Shown here: one piece after another, positions 17,011 through 25,458 of the stretch
Position numbering within the stretch: the stretch's first letter is position 1
Layout: the number at the start of each line of letters is the position of its first letter
Origin: Flavobacteriaceae bacterium
GTDB lineage: Bacteria; Bacteroidota; Bacteroidia; Flavobacteriales; Flavobacteriaceae
Assembly: GCA_947371275.1 (NCBI GenBank)
Contig: CANBOV010000001.1
Span: 18,182 to 82,181 of the forward strand
Length of the DNA stretch: 64,000 bases
Direction of reading: 5' to 3'
The notes under the pieces: model-generated
The model's database searches: none
What the model saw: only the letters and a program-made list of their open reading frames with translations
Told to the model about the DNA's origin: nothing
Made by a program: the position numbers and the translations under genes

Positions 17011-17624
17011 TGCACATAGCGGTAGCAGGAAACATCGGAGCAGGAAAGACAACGTTAACTCGATTTTTAGCCAAACATTTCAAATGGGAACCTCATTTTG
17101 AAGACGTAGTAGACAACCCTTATCTAGACGATTTTTACCACCAAATGGAACGCTGGTCATTCAACCTTCAAATTTACTTTTTAAACTCTCGTTTTCGTCA
17201 AGTACTGCAAATTAGAGAAAGTGGCAAGAACATCATTCAGGATAGAACGATTTATGAAGATGCACACATTTTCGCACCAAACTTACACGCAATGGGATTA
17301 ATGACTAATCGAGATTTTCAAAACTACACCTCTCTTTTTGAATTAATGGAAGGTTTAGTTGGTGCTCCCGACTTGCTAATCTATTTAAGAAGTTCAATTC
17401 CTAATTTAGTGTCCCAAATTCACAAGCGTGGACGAGATTATGAAAATACAATCTCCATAGACTATCTAAGCCGATTAAACGAACGCTACGAGGCTTGGAT
17501 TAGTACTTACGACAAAGGAAAATTATTAATTATAGATGTTGACAATATTGATTTCGTTAATAATCCTGAAGATTTAGGAACGATTATTAATCGAATTGAT
17601 GCCGAATTGAATGGATTGTTTTAG
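17010..17624 (+). CDS. Deoxynucleoside kinase (deoxyadenosine/deoxyguanosine type)
   Basis: This 204-residue P-loop kinase phosphorylates deoxynucleosides in the salvage pathway. The Walker A loop is near the start (GNIGAGKTTLTRFLAKHF). FEDVVDNPYLDDFY and QDRTIYEDAHIF (the DRT/DRS-type motif after the substrate pocket) follow, and HKRGRDYE forms the Arg-rich lid. The architecture matches bacterial dAK/dGK enzymes; the base preference cannot be read from the sequence. It starts inside the stop codon of the secreted-protein gene and is followed by a strong bidirectional terminator. Confidence 0.9.
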   Translation: MHIAVAGNIGAGKTTLTRFLAKHFKWEPHFEDVVDNPYLDDFYHQMERWSFNLQIYFLNSRFRQVLQIRESGKNIIQDRTIYEDAHIFAPNLHAMGLMTNRDFQNYTSLFELMEGLVGAPDLLIYLRSSIPNLVSQIHKRGRDYENTISIDYLSRLNERYEAWISTYDKGKLLIIDVDNIDFVNNPEDLGTIINRIDAELNGLF

Positions 17625-17634
17625 TCATCACAAT

Positions 17635-17669
17635 AAAAAAAAGCCCTGCAATTGCAGGGCTTTTTTTTA
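17635..17669. terminator. Bidirectional terminator after the deoxynucleoside kinase
   Basis: AAGCCCTGC and GCAGGGCTT form a stem around AATT, flanked by eight A on the left and eight T on the right. It serves the kinase gene (plus) and the convergent lipoprotein gene (minus). Confidence 0.9.
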
Positions 17670-17683
17670 TTGTTAATTAAATT

Positions 17684-18844
17684 TTATAAATTCAAAATCA
17701 CATATTGCAAAATCAAACCTGCATTTCCAATATTTCCGTTTGCATGATTATGGAACGTAGTAAAGTAAATCGTTCCGCTATTAGTGGTACTATCACAAGA
17801 CCCTAAAGTGTCCCCATGCGCCTCATGAGCCGCCCACTCCGATTGTTCTATTGTAATAGTTGTTGATATTCCTGAATCATCTGTATGACAAATTGTAATC
17901 CATCCATCGGTGCTGTCATCACCAACAGGAGATGTAACGGCACCTCCATTAAATTTATCTGTTTTCAACATCAATGCTTCATTATTATTTGAAGGATCTT
18001 TCACTAAAACATCCCAAAAACTGGCATCATAATTATTAATTCGTTCCCATCCTCCTAAATTATATTCAATATCAAGCGTTGAAAAACCCAAAGCTGCTGC
18101 CAAACTAGTATCACCTACTTGGGCTCCAGCGATGGTCATAGCAGACCCAGTAGTCTTAGAACATAATTTATCATCCAAAATAAAACCTCCTGCTTGACCA
18201 CAATTAGGGGAATTATATAATCCACCTGTCAAATAGGCTACAGCAAAATCCGAAGCATATAAACTACCGCCGTTAGTCACAAAATTAGCTAAATTAGTAT
18301 CAATAGCGTCATTTATACTTGTGTTATTTTGCTTAGCACCACAATCCAAAAAGATAATATCATATTGTGAAACCGTCGCATAATTAGCTAAATCATCGTT
18401 AGTGATTTGCGTAATAGCATATCCAAAACCAGTGACAACATCTTGTATTTTGTCATAAGCACCAGCCACATAGGCCATATTTGCAACTTGATCCAATCGA
18501 CAAGTTGAGGCATCAACTGTTAGAATTTGATCTTTCACAACCGTAATTTGTATTGCCGTTCTAAAATTGGCTCCGCCTCCGGTTTGCATATGGAGTGTTC
18601 GTGTTCCAATTGGAGCTTGAAAAGAAAAGTCACCATTAGCATCAGTGTGCGTAAAAAATAATTGTTTATTGTCGTCTTCTACAAAAACTAAAGCACCTCC
18701 TACTGGTTTTGAACCATTCTTAACTAATAATTTTCCGGAAACGGTTCCTGTTGGTTGCTTGGTTGACGAACTGTCATCTTTGCTACAGCTTATCGTCAAA
18801 AAGATTAAAGCAGCAAGTGTCACTAAAATTGATTTAATTTTCAT
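17684..18844 (-). CDS. Lipoprotein with carboxypeptidase-regulatory-like domain and GATase-like domain
   Basis: This 386-residue protein starts with a lipoprotein signal (MKIKSILVTLAALIFLTISC). A carboxypeptidase-regulatory-like beta-sandwich follows (about 35-115: GTVSGKLLVKNGSKPVGGAL). A flavodoxin-like segment then begins at about residue 125 (MAYVAGAYDKIQDVV, YDIIFLDCGAKQN, NFVTNGGSLYASDFAV), resembling ThuA/class I amidotransferase-like folds without an evident catalytic Cys-His-Glu. The C-terminal TIYFTTFHNHANGN and ILQYVILNL also fit that fold. The frame opens at 18910, but the lipoprotein signal starts at 18844. Function unknown; likely surface-exposed. Confidence 0.8.
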   Translation of the reverse strand: MKIKSILVTLAALIFLTISCSKDDSSSTKQPTGTVSGKLLVKNGSKPVGGALVFVEDDNKQLFFTHTDANGDFSFQAPIGTRTLHMQTGGGANFRTAIQITVVKDQILTVDASTCRLDQVANMAYVAGAYDKIQDVVTGFGYAITQITNDDLANYATVSQYDIIFLDCGAKQNNTSINDAIDTNLANFVTNGGSLYASDFAVAYLTGGLYNSPNCGQAGGFILDDKLCSKTTGSAMTIAGAQVGDTSLAAALGFSTLDIEYNLGGWERINNYDASFWDVLVKDPSNNNEALMLKTDKFNGGAVTSPVGDDSTDGWITICHTDDSGISTTITIEQSEWAAHEAHGDTLGSCDSTTNSGTIYFTTFHNHANGNIGNAGLILQYVILNL

Positions 18845-18943
18845 TGGCTTGATTGGTTTAATAAATAAAAATGTTTGATTTTTAGAGACTTGGGATTTCA
18901 AATATAACAAAAAAAACTTATCTTAAAAGAATTATCTTGCATT

Positions 18944-21427
18944 TTAGATCATGGTGTCAAACAACGTTTTAACTTTTATTCTTTCTGCAGGTTTTGACAT
19001 CTTTACTATTACTTTTTGCCCCGGTAAAACATCAAAATAATTTTCACTAAAAAAAGTATCCTCTAAAGTAGACAAATACACATTCTTTGCCAAGACATTT
19101 GAAGTGACTTCAATTGTTAACGGATCTATTTTTTTAATTTGAATAATGGGTTTGGATAAAAGTAAATCTTTAGGTTTAACAAAGTATAAAATAGTACTTG
19201 ATGGAGTATTTTTAGATAAAAATGATGCCTGAAGTACTAACTTTTTTATATCATAAGCTTCAATAACCTTTTTGGGAATGGTATATTGAACCAAACTTGA
19301 GTTCTCCAAAACATTTCTTTTAACTATAGCATTCCACAATTTAGCACCACTAAAATCAAACAAGTTTAATACTAGTTCACCTTCCTTATTTTCTATTTCA
19401 TCATTCACAACATAAACATCGTAGCGATCTTGCTCCTCTTGTACCGAAACCAGTACCTTTTCATAACTCTTCTTAACTCGATACATTACCGCTTTCCATC
19501 TTCCTAAATAATCTACCGCACTCCATGACGTCACGGGCCAACAATCATTCAATTGCCAAAACAAGGATCCCATGCAATTAGGTTTAGCCCTGCGATGTGC
19601 TTCGATAGCTGTTTTAATTCCCTCCGCTTGAAGCAATTGCGAAACATAACCATAATCCTCAAGCGATGCTGGAACCTTGAATTCACGAGCCATATATTCG
19701 TTTATCGTTTTATAACCCGTTGGATGCTTTTGATGATTTTTGAAGGCCTCCGATTCAAAATTTAATTCCTCTTGACTGCCGAACGTCTGAACCGTTTTCC
19801 AGTCGGGCATTCCTTGAAATCCATACTCACTCATGAAACGACCTACTTTCTTCTCATACATTTCAAATGGTTCCAAACCCCACCATACTCCCCAATAGTG
19901 GGAATCACCTTGTGTCAAACTTTCTTTCCTTCCCCAACCAATTGAAGGCGAGGAAGCCCAATATCGGTTTTCGCTTTTAGGCACTAAACTGTCTAATGTA
20001 TTTGGAATTACCTCATTAAACAAGTGGGTGTAATCATGCCAAATTTTGACAGAATCTGTTAAAGTATAATGGTATTGCTTTTGCCAACCCCAATTGTGCC
20101 AGCCTTCATCAATTTCATTATTACCACACCACAAAGCTATACAGGCATGATTTTGTAAATGACTAACATTATCTTTCACTTCCGCTCTTACATTAGCTAT
20201 AAATTCTGCATCACCAGGATACATTGCGCAAGCAAACATAAAGTCTTGCCACACCAATATTCCCTTTTTATCACAGGCTTCATAAAAGGCATCATCGGCA
20301 TAGGTACCGCCACCCCATACCCGTAGCATATTCATGTGAGCTGCAGCGGCATTGTCCACAATCGCTTGATAAATAGAGTCGGTGGCACGGGGTAAGAAAC
20401 TATCAGCTGGAATGTAATTGGCTCCTTTCATGAATACCGGTATACCATTGAGCTTAAAATAGAATTGTTTGCCTGCCGCATCGGGTTCTTGTATCCATTC
20501 AATTGTTCGCAATCCTATTGTTATTTGTCGCCCTTCGGTTACTTGTTTTTTGGTTCCAATACTGTGGTAAAAAGTATACAGATAGGGATCTCCTAAGCCG
20601 TTAGTCCACCACAATTTTGGGTTTTGAATCTCAAATGATGTCTTTAGAATATTGGTTCCTTTGTGCAGTTTTATAACCCGTTGGCTGTCGTTAATATTCC
20701 ACACATAGCTGCCTTCGGTTGTACTTTGAATAGTGGCCTTAAATTCGAGTAGGGCCTTAGTTTTGGTTAGTAGCTTTTGGGCGAAGGTAATATTGCTAAT
20801 GGTTTGTTTGTTCCAGAAGAGCAGTTTGACATTTTTCCAAATCCCGGCAGTCACAAAACGAGGTCCCCAATCCCAACCGTATTGATATTGGGCTTTGCGG
20901 GTAAATACCCTTTCGTCTCCGGGTAACGTATAGGGCAATTGGGCAGCACATTCCTTACCTTTTTTTCCTGCTGAAAAGAAGGTGATTTCTAGTGTGTTCT
21001 GTCCCAGTTTCAGTAGTGGTTTCAGGTCCGCTTTCCAGGTTCGGAACATATTATTGGCAGAGAGAATAGGTGTTCCATTGCACCGAACCTCGGCATAAGT
21101 ATCCAAGCCGTCAAATTCTATAATGCAGTGTTCGTAATGAAGCTCTTTGGAGCATATAGAGAACGTTGTTTTATAGTTCCAGTCTTCGTTTTCAATCCAT
21201 TGCAGTTGCTTTTCATTGGCTCCCAAAAACGGATCGGGAATGCGGTTATTGCGATATAGATCCGTGTGAACGTTTCCTGGTACTTGGGCGGACAGCCAAT
21301 TGGCATCAGTTTGTTTTTGGCTTTTGAATTGCCAGGATGAGGCATTGAGGCTACGCTCGGCATTTTGGGCCAGCAAAAAATAGGGTAGCAGCAAAAAAAG
21401 TGTTTGTCTCAGCCTTAGTAGATTCAT
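18944..21427 (-). CDS. Beta-mannosidase, glycoside hydrolase family 2
   Basis: This 827-residue exported enzyme (signal MNLLRLRQTLFLLLPYFLLAQ) cleaves terminal beta-mannose, such as Man-beta-1,4-GlcNAc of the N-glycan core. The GH2 order is clear: jelly-roll sugar-binding domain, Ig-like domain, then TIM barrel with the acid/base Glu in WCGNNEIDEGWHNWGW (about 440) and the nucleophile Glu in SEYGFQGMP (about 540). VPGNVHTDLYRN is typical of beta-mannosidases. Its start overlaps the cutC stop by 4 bp (ATGA). It is the last gene of an operon with a hexosaminidase and a glycosylasparaginase. Confidence 0.9.
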   Translation of the reverse strand: MNLLRLRQTLFLLLPYFLLAQNAERSLNASSWQFKSQKQTDANWLSAQVPGNVHTDLYRNNRIPDPFLGANEKQLQWIENEDWNYKTTFSICSKELHYEHCIIEFDGLDTYAEVRCNGTPILSANNMFRTWKADLKPLLKLGQNTLEITFFSAGKKGKECAAQLPYTLPGDERVFTRKAQYQYGWDWGPRFVTAGIWKNVKLLFWNKQTISNITFAQKLLTKTKALLEFKATIQSTTEGSYVWNINDSQRVIKLHKGTNILKTSFEIQNPKLWWTNGLGDPYLYTFYHSIGTKKQVTEGRQITIGLRTIEWIQEPDAAGKQFYFKLNGIPVFMKGANYIPADSFLPRATDSIYQAIVDNAAAAHMNMLRVWGGGTYADDAFYEACDKKGILVWQDFMFACAMYPGDAEFIANVRAEVKDNVSHLQNHACIALWCGNNEIDEGWHNWGWQKQYHYTLTDSVKIWHDYTHLFNEVIPNTLDSLVPKSENRYWASSPSIGWGRKESLTQGDSHYWGVWWGLEPFEMYEKKVGRFMSEYGFQGMPDWKTVQTFGSQEELNFESEAFKNHQKHPTGYKTINEYMAREFKVPASLEDYGYVSQLLQAEGIKTAIEAHRRAKPNCMGSLFWQLNDCWPVTSWSAVDYLGRWKAVMYRVKKSYEKVLVSVQEEQDRYDVYVVNDEIENKEGELVLNLFDFSGAKLWNAIVKRNVLENSSLVQYTIPKKVIEAYDIKKLVLQASFLSKNTPSSTILYFVKPKDLLLSKPIIQIKKIDPLTIEVTSNVLAKNVYLSTLEDTFFSENYFDVLPGQKVIVKMSKPAERIKVKTLFDTMI

Positions 21428-22092
21428 CGCATTTGGGCTTTTAGGGTCTTAATTTCGGATGCATCTGCCGTTTCATTTTCCGTTGTAATAGCAGATGAAT
21501 GGTAGAAAGCAGCCTGCGTATGATTTTGGATATCGGCTAGGTTAGCCGCGCGCAATCCCCCTCCCGGCATGATGATAATGCGGGCATTGGCTTGGGCCAC
21601 CAACTGAACTAAGCCCTCTTTCCCTTCGGTTACGTTATTTGCTAGTCCCGAGGTTAGTACTGTGCTAAAGCCACACTCGATTAGTTTTTCCAAGGCCTGA
21701 CTTCCTTCTGTAGTGGCATCAAAAGCCCTATGAAAAGTACACGGCAAGGGATATGCCAGTTCTACTAACCGTTTATTTCGAAAGGTATTGATAGTACCGT
21801 CTGGACGTAAGATTCCAAAAACAAAGCCATCAGCATTTTTATGTTTGAAGTTGCGGATTGCGGATTGCATGGCTTTCCATTCTGTATCGGAATAGCAAAA
21901 GTCACCACCTCGTGGCCGAATCATCACATAGAGCGGAATAGTTACTCGGTTACGCACTTCATCAAAAAGTGCATCGCTAGGTGTGGTTCCTCCTACTTCA
22001 AAACCATCACAAAGCTCTATTCGGTCGGCTCCATTTTCCTGGGCTATCAAGGCAGATCGCGCATTAAAACATGCAATTTCGAGTTGGGACAT
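21424..22092 (-). CDS. cutC: CutC family protein
   Basis: This 222-residue TIM-barrel protein shows the family signature ENGADRIELCDGFEVGGTTPS and VMIRPRGGDFCYSD. It is cytoplasmic (no signal peptide) and of normal length. CutC is named for copper homeostasis in E. coli, but a copper role is not well supported generally. Here it lies, with a 4-bp overlap, between a glycosylasparaginase and a beta-mannosidase. That context suggests a job in handling glycan-derived sugar rather than metal; this is inference. Confidence 0.92.
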   Translation of the reverse strand: MSQLEIACFNARSALIAQENGADRIELCDGFEVGGTTPSDALFDEVRNRVTIPLYVMIRPRGGDFCYSDTEWKAMQSAIRNFKHKNADGFVFGILRPDGTINTFRNKRLVELAYPLPCTFHRAFDATTEGSQALEKLIECGFSTVLTSGLANNVTEGKEGLVQLVAQANARIIIMPGGGLRAANLADIQNHTQAAFYHSSAITTENETADASEIKTLKAQMR

Positions 22093-22093
22093 A

Positions 22094-23086
22094 TTATTTC
22101 AGGTACGAATTAGAGTCAATTAAATGGTTGCCTGAGTTATCGTTGACGGCAAAGTTAAAGCCACTTTGAATACAAAAGGCCCCATAGTTCCCATGTTTGT
22201 CGAGGGCAATAAATCCTACTTGTATGTCTTTGAGATTTTTGTTTCGGTTTTGCGTTAGTTTGACAATGCGCATCACCGCTTCTTCACACGCTTGTTGGGG
22301 TGATTTACCTTGGCGCATCAATTCGACTACAAGGTGACAACCTGCGATTCGAATTACTTCTTCTCCGTGTCCAGTGGCGGTTGCAGCGCCAATTTCATTG
22401 TCTACATACAATCCTGCACCGATAATAGGAGAATCTCCTACCCTACCATGCATTTTAAATGCCATTCCACTGGTGGTACATGCCCCTGATAAATTACCGG
22501 CACTATCGAGTGCAATCATGCCAATAGTATCGTGGTTTTCGATATTGGCTATAGGTTTATAGTTGCTTGTTTTGAGCCATTCCTTCCATTCCTTTTCGGA
22601 TTCCTCCACCAATAAATTTTCTTTTGGAAAGCCTTGCGCAAGGGCAAATTGCAGGGCTCCTTCCCCTACCAACATTACGTGAGGTGTTTTTTCCATTACG
22701 GCCCGTGCTACTGAAATGGGGTGTTTGATAAATTCTAGGCAAGCTACCGAACCTATATTGGCCTGTTCATCCATGATGCAGGCATCAAGCGTTACTCTCC
22801 CATCTCTATCTGGGCGACCCCCATAACCCACACTGCGTTCCGTAGGGTCCCCTTCGGGGATTTTGACACCGGCTTCTACGGCATCTATTGCTCTTCCGTT
22901 ATTCTTTAGGATTTCCCAAGCGGCGCCATTGGCCTTGATTCCAAAATTCCAGGTGGATAGCACGATTGGCATATTGGATTGCTGCGGATTGGGTACCGTT
23001 CCTTTTTCTTTAGTAGTGAAGGCAGGCAAGGTTATTGCCATTGAGCCTAGTGCCGCTGTTTTTATAAAATTTCTACGATTTGTCAT
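22094..23086 (-). CDS. N(4)-(beta-N-acetylglucosaminyl)-L-asparaginase (glycosylasparaginase)
   Basis: This 330-residue Ntn-hydrolase cleaves GlcNAc-Asn, the last bond in N-glycoprotein breakdown. The self-cleavage site is in ENHDTIGMIALD (Thr becomes the nucleophile, about residue 180), and GRVGDSPIIGAGLYVDN and TATGHGEE are family motifs. The N-terminus MTNRRNFIKTAALGSMA is a twin-arginine-type signal, so the protein is exported folded. The frame opens at 23116, inside the hexosaminidase gene; the start at 23086 is preferred because the RR signal begins there and leaves a 10-bp gap. Catabolic partner of the neighbouring GH20 and GH2 enzymes. Confidence 0.93.
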   Translation of the reverse strand: MTNRRNFIKTAALGSMAITLPAFTTKEKGTVPNPQQSNMPIVLSTWNFGIKANGAAWEILKNNGRAIDAVEAGVKIPEGDPTERSVGYGGRPDRDGRVTLDACIMDEQANIGSVACLEFIKHPISVARAVMEKTPHVMLVGEGALQFALAQGFPKENLLVEESEKEWKEWLKTSNYKPIANIENHDTIGMIALDSAGNLSGACTTSGMAFKMHGRVGDSPIIGAGLYVDNEIGAATATGHGEEVIRIAGCHLVVELMRQGKSPQQACEEAVMRIVKLTQNRNKNLKDIQVGFIALDKHGNYGAFCIQSGFNFAVNDNSGNHLIDSNSYLK

Positions 23087-23096
23087 ATCCGAAGTA

Positions 23097-25361
23097 TTAA
23101 TTGGCGCCAATTTCATCTACAAACAACCAAGCTGGAGAGCCTGCACCAGGGTTTCCATCTTTTATTATCCCTATGTTGGTTGCCACAACTTTGATGTATA
23201 CTGCCGTTGTAGTGGGAAACTCAATTTTCACATTTCCCTTTTGCACTTCAATTTGGTCGATAGAGGCTTTCCCTACACTAGTAAATGTTTGCCCATCTTG
23301 AGACAAGAAGACTTCGATTTGGCTAGGGTAGTAAATCCAACTGGCTTCGTTGGACAAGACCCCTATTGTGATATTACTTACTGCATTGGGTGAACCTAAA
23401 TCTATAGTGGCGTTAACGTCCTTGCCTGAAAAGCCTAGCCAATCGCGTCCAAATTTTTGTTGGTTTCCTTTAATACCATTTATCAAAGCAAAAGGGCCTC
23501 CTGATTTATAATTGTCATGAGGGTTGTTGAGCAGCACAATTTTTTTAGCCGTCGCTTTATTGAGACTTAGCGGAAGTTCGATGGCATTTCCTTTTTGGAC
23601 TTTCTGTTCAAAATAGGCTGCATTGAGGGTTAGGCTTTCTGAAATAGCTATAGGACCTGTGTAGGGAGATGCCTTCCAAGTAGGTAGTGTGCCATCTGTA
23701 GTATAGCGAATTCCTTTTTGGTCCTGTCCCGATTTTAAAGTAGCCCAAAGACCATTTCCATTTGGATTTGGCTCGACAGAAGTGGTTATTTCAAAAATGG
23801 CCTTACTATAGTTGATTTTTTTATAATCAAGGGAAGGTAATTGTTGTAATAATCGATTTTGGAAATCGGCATAGTTGGCCGGATTTGCAGTTCCCCATAG
23901 CACTTCAGAAAGTGCCATAATACGAGGAAAGACCATATATTCGACTTGGGCTGGGGTATTAATGTATTCGGTCCATACATTGGCTTGTCCGCCCAAGATA
24001 TAGCTTTCTTCCTCGGGAGTCAATTTAGCTGGAGTTGGATTAAACGTGTACACTTTTTCTATGGGGGTATAGCCTCCTATGGCTAAGGGTTCATTTTTGG
24101 GGTCGCCTTGGTAGTGATCAAAATAGCAATGAGAACCGGGAGACATTACTACTTCATGGTGTAGTTGGGCCGCTGCTATACCGCCTTCGGTACCACGCCA
24201 ACTCATGACTGCGGCATTTGGGGCTAATCCTCCTTCTAGAATTTCGTCCCAGCCTATGATTTTACGTCCTTTACTGTTCACGTATTTTTCGATGGTTTGT
24301 ACAAAATAGCTTTGGAGTTCGTGTTCGTCTTTAAGGCCTTTTTCTTTGATAAGTGCTTGGCACTGCACGCATTTTTTCCAGCGGGTTTTGGGACATTCAT
24401 CACCCCCTATATGAATATAGGTGGATGGAAACAATGCAATAACCTCATCGAGTATATTTTCGAGGAAGGTTATGGTTTCTGCTTTTGGGCAAAACACATC
24501 GTCTAAGACACCCCATTGTTTTGCGACTTCAAAAGGGCCACCTGTACATGAATACTGAGGATAGGCTGCTAGAGCTGCTAAGGCATGCCCTGGCATTTCG
24601 ATTTCGGGTATGATAGTAATGTGTCTCTCGCTCGCATAGGCTATGACACTTTTGATTTCCTCTTGCGTATAGAAGCCTCCATAGCGGATGGTATCAAAAA
24701 CATGTTCTCTATAATGGCCTACTGTAGAGCCTTTGCGCCAGGCTCCTACTTCGGTAAGTTTTGGATATTGTTTGATTTGAATGCGCCATCCTTGATCATC
24801 GGTTAGGTGCCAATGGAAGGTATTCATTTTGTAGAGTGCCAATTCATCGATGTACTTTTTGATAAAATCAATAGGAAAGAAATGACGGGCACAGTCCAGG
24901 TGCATACCTCGCCAAGCGTATTTGGGTTCATCAGAAATCAGCAAACACGGCACATTTATCGTTTCTTTTGTTCCTGATGGAAGTAGTTGCAAAAGTGTTT
25001 GAATTCCATAGAAAAAACCTTCTGGATGTTCTGCATAAATTGCAATATGATTAATTGAAATCATCATTCCATAGCCTTCTTTATTACTACGAACATCAAC
25101 AGAATGACTAAGACTAATTTTATTCGGTTGTACCGTTGCTAACACTATTTTCAAATCCAAACCTGTTTGTTGTTTTATCGCTTGCTGCAAATACTGCGCT
25201 TCAAACATAGTAGCATCAGCCTGAATTACAGTTTCTTTATTTAAAACAAAACTGCCTTTTTTCATTTCAACAATACTTGGCTGCGGAATTAAAGGCAATG
25301 GATTCTGCGTAAAAGCAGTATGGAAAAGTAAAACTAGAAAAAACGTGAATTTACGAGTCAT
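23097..25361 (-). CDS. Beta-N-acetylhexosaminidase, glycoside hydrolase family 20
   Basis: This 754-residue secreted enzyme (signal MTRKFTFFLVLLFHTAFTQ) removes terminal beta-GlcNAc/GalNAc. In order: a GH20b N-terminal domain (about 20-140), the GH20 barrel with WRGMHLDCARHFFP, HWHLTDDQGWR and the catalytic Asp-Glu pair in YIHIGGDECPK (about 315), a chitobiase-like C-terminal segment (RYTTDGTLPTW) and a discoidin-like domain at the end (DWLGFSGKDVNATIDLG). Start at 25361 rather than 25379 by the signal peptide. It is the first gene of the four-gene N-glycan-type operon. Confidence 0.95.
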   Translation of the reverse strand: MTRKFTFFLVLLFHTAFTQNPLPLIPQPSIVEMKKGSFVLNKETVIQADATMFEAQYLQQAIKQQTGLDLKIVLATVQPNKISLSHSVDVRSNKEGYGMMISINHIAIYAEHPEGFFYGIQTLLQLLPSGTKETINVPCLLISDEPKYAWRGMHLDCARHFFPIDFIKKYIDELALYKMNTFHWHLTDDQGWRIQIKQYPKLTEVGAWRKGSTVGHYREHVFDTIRYGGFYTQEEIKSVIAYASERHITIIPEIEMPGHALAALAAYPQYSCTGGPFEVAKQWGVLDDVFCPKAETITFLENILDEVIALFPSTYIHIGGDECPKTRWKKCVQCQALIKEKGLKDEHELQSYFVQTIEKYVNSKGRKIIGWDEILEGGLAPNAAVMSWRGTEGGIAAAQLHHEVVMSPGSHCYFDHYQGDPKNEPLAIGGYTPIEKVYTFNPTPAKLTPEEESYILGGQANVWTEYINTPAQVEYMVFPRIMALSEVLWGTANPANYADFQNRLLQQLPSLDYKKINYSKAIFEITTSVEPNPNGNGLWATLKSGQDQKGIRYTTDGTLPTWKASPYTGPIAISESLTLNAAYFEQKVQKGNAIELPLSLNKATAKKIVLLNNPHDNYKSGGPFALINGIKGNQQKFGRDWLGFSGKDVNATIDLGSPNAVSNITIGVLSNEASWIYYPSQIEVFLSQDGQTFTSVGKASIDQIEVQKGNVKIEFPTTTAVYIKVVATNIGIIKDGNPGAGSPAWLFVDEIGAN

Positions 25362-25404
25362 AAATATGGTGTTTGTCATTGGCTAAATTTACACAAAAAA
25401 GTAT

Positions 25405-25438
25405 AAAAAAAAGCCCCACATGCGTGAGGCTTTTTTTT
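25405..25438 (-). terminator. Terminator of the membrane pyrophosphatase gene
   Basis: AAGCC-C-CAC and GTG-A-GGCTT form a stem with one C-A mismatch and an ATGC loop, with A and T tracts on both sides. It lies just after the pyrophosphatase stop on the minus strand and before the hexosaminidase start. Confidence 0.8.
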
Positions 25439-25458
25439 ATATAAAGAATAATGAACTA

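Noticed and set aside
22863-23393. 176-codon open frame on the plus strand across the glycosylasparaginase/hexosaminidase junction
   Set aside because: It is antisense to two genes with intact catalytic motifs, has unnatural composition (Cys/Phe-rich) and no promoter.
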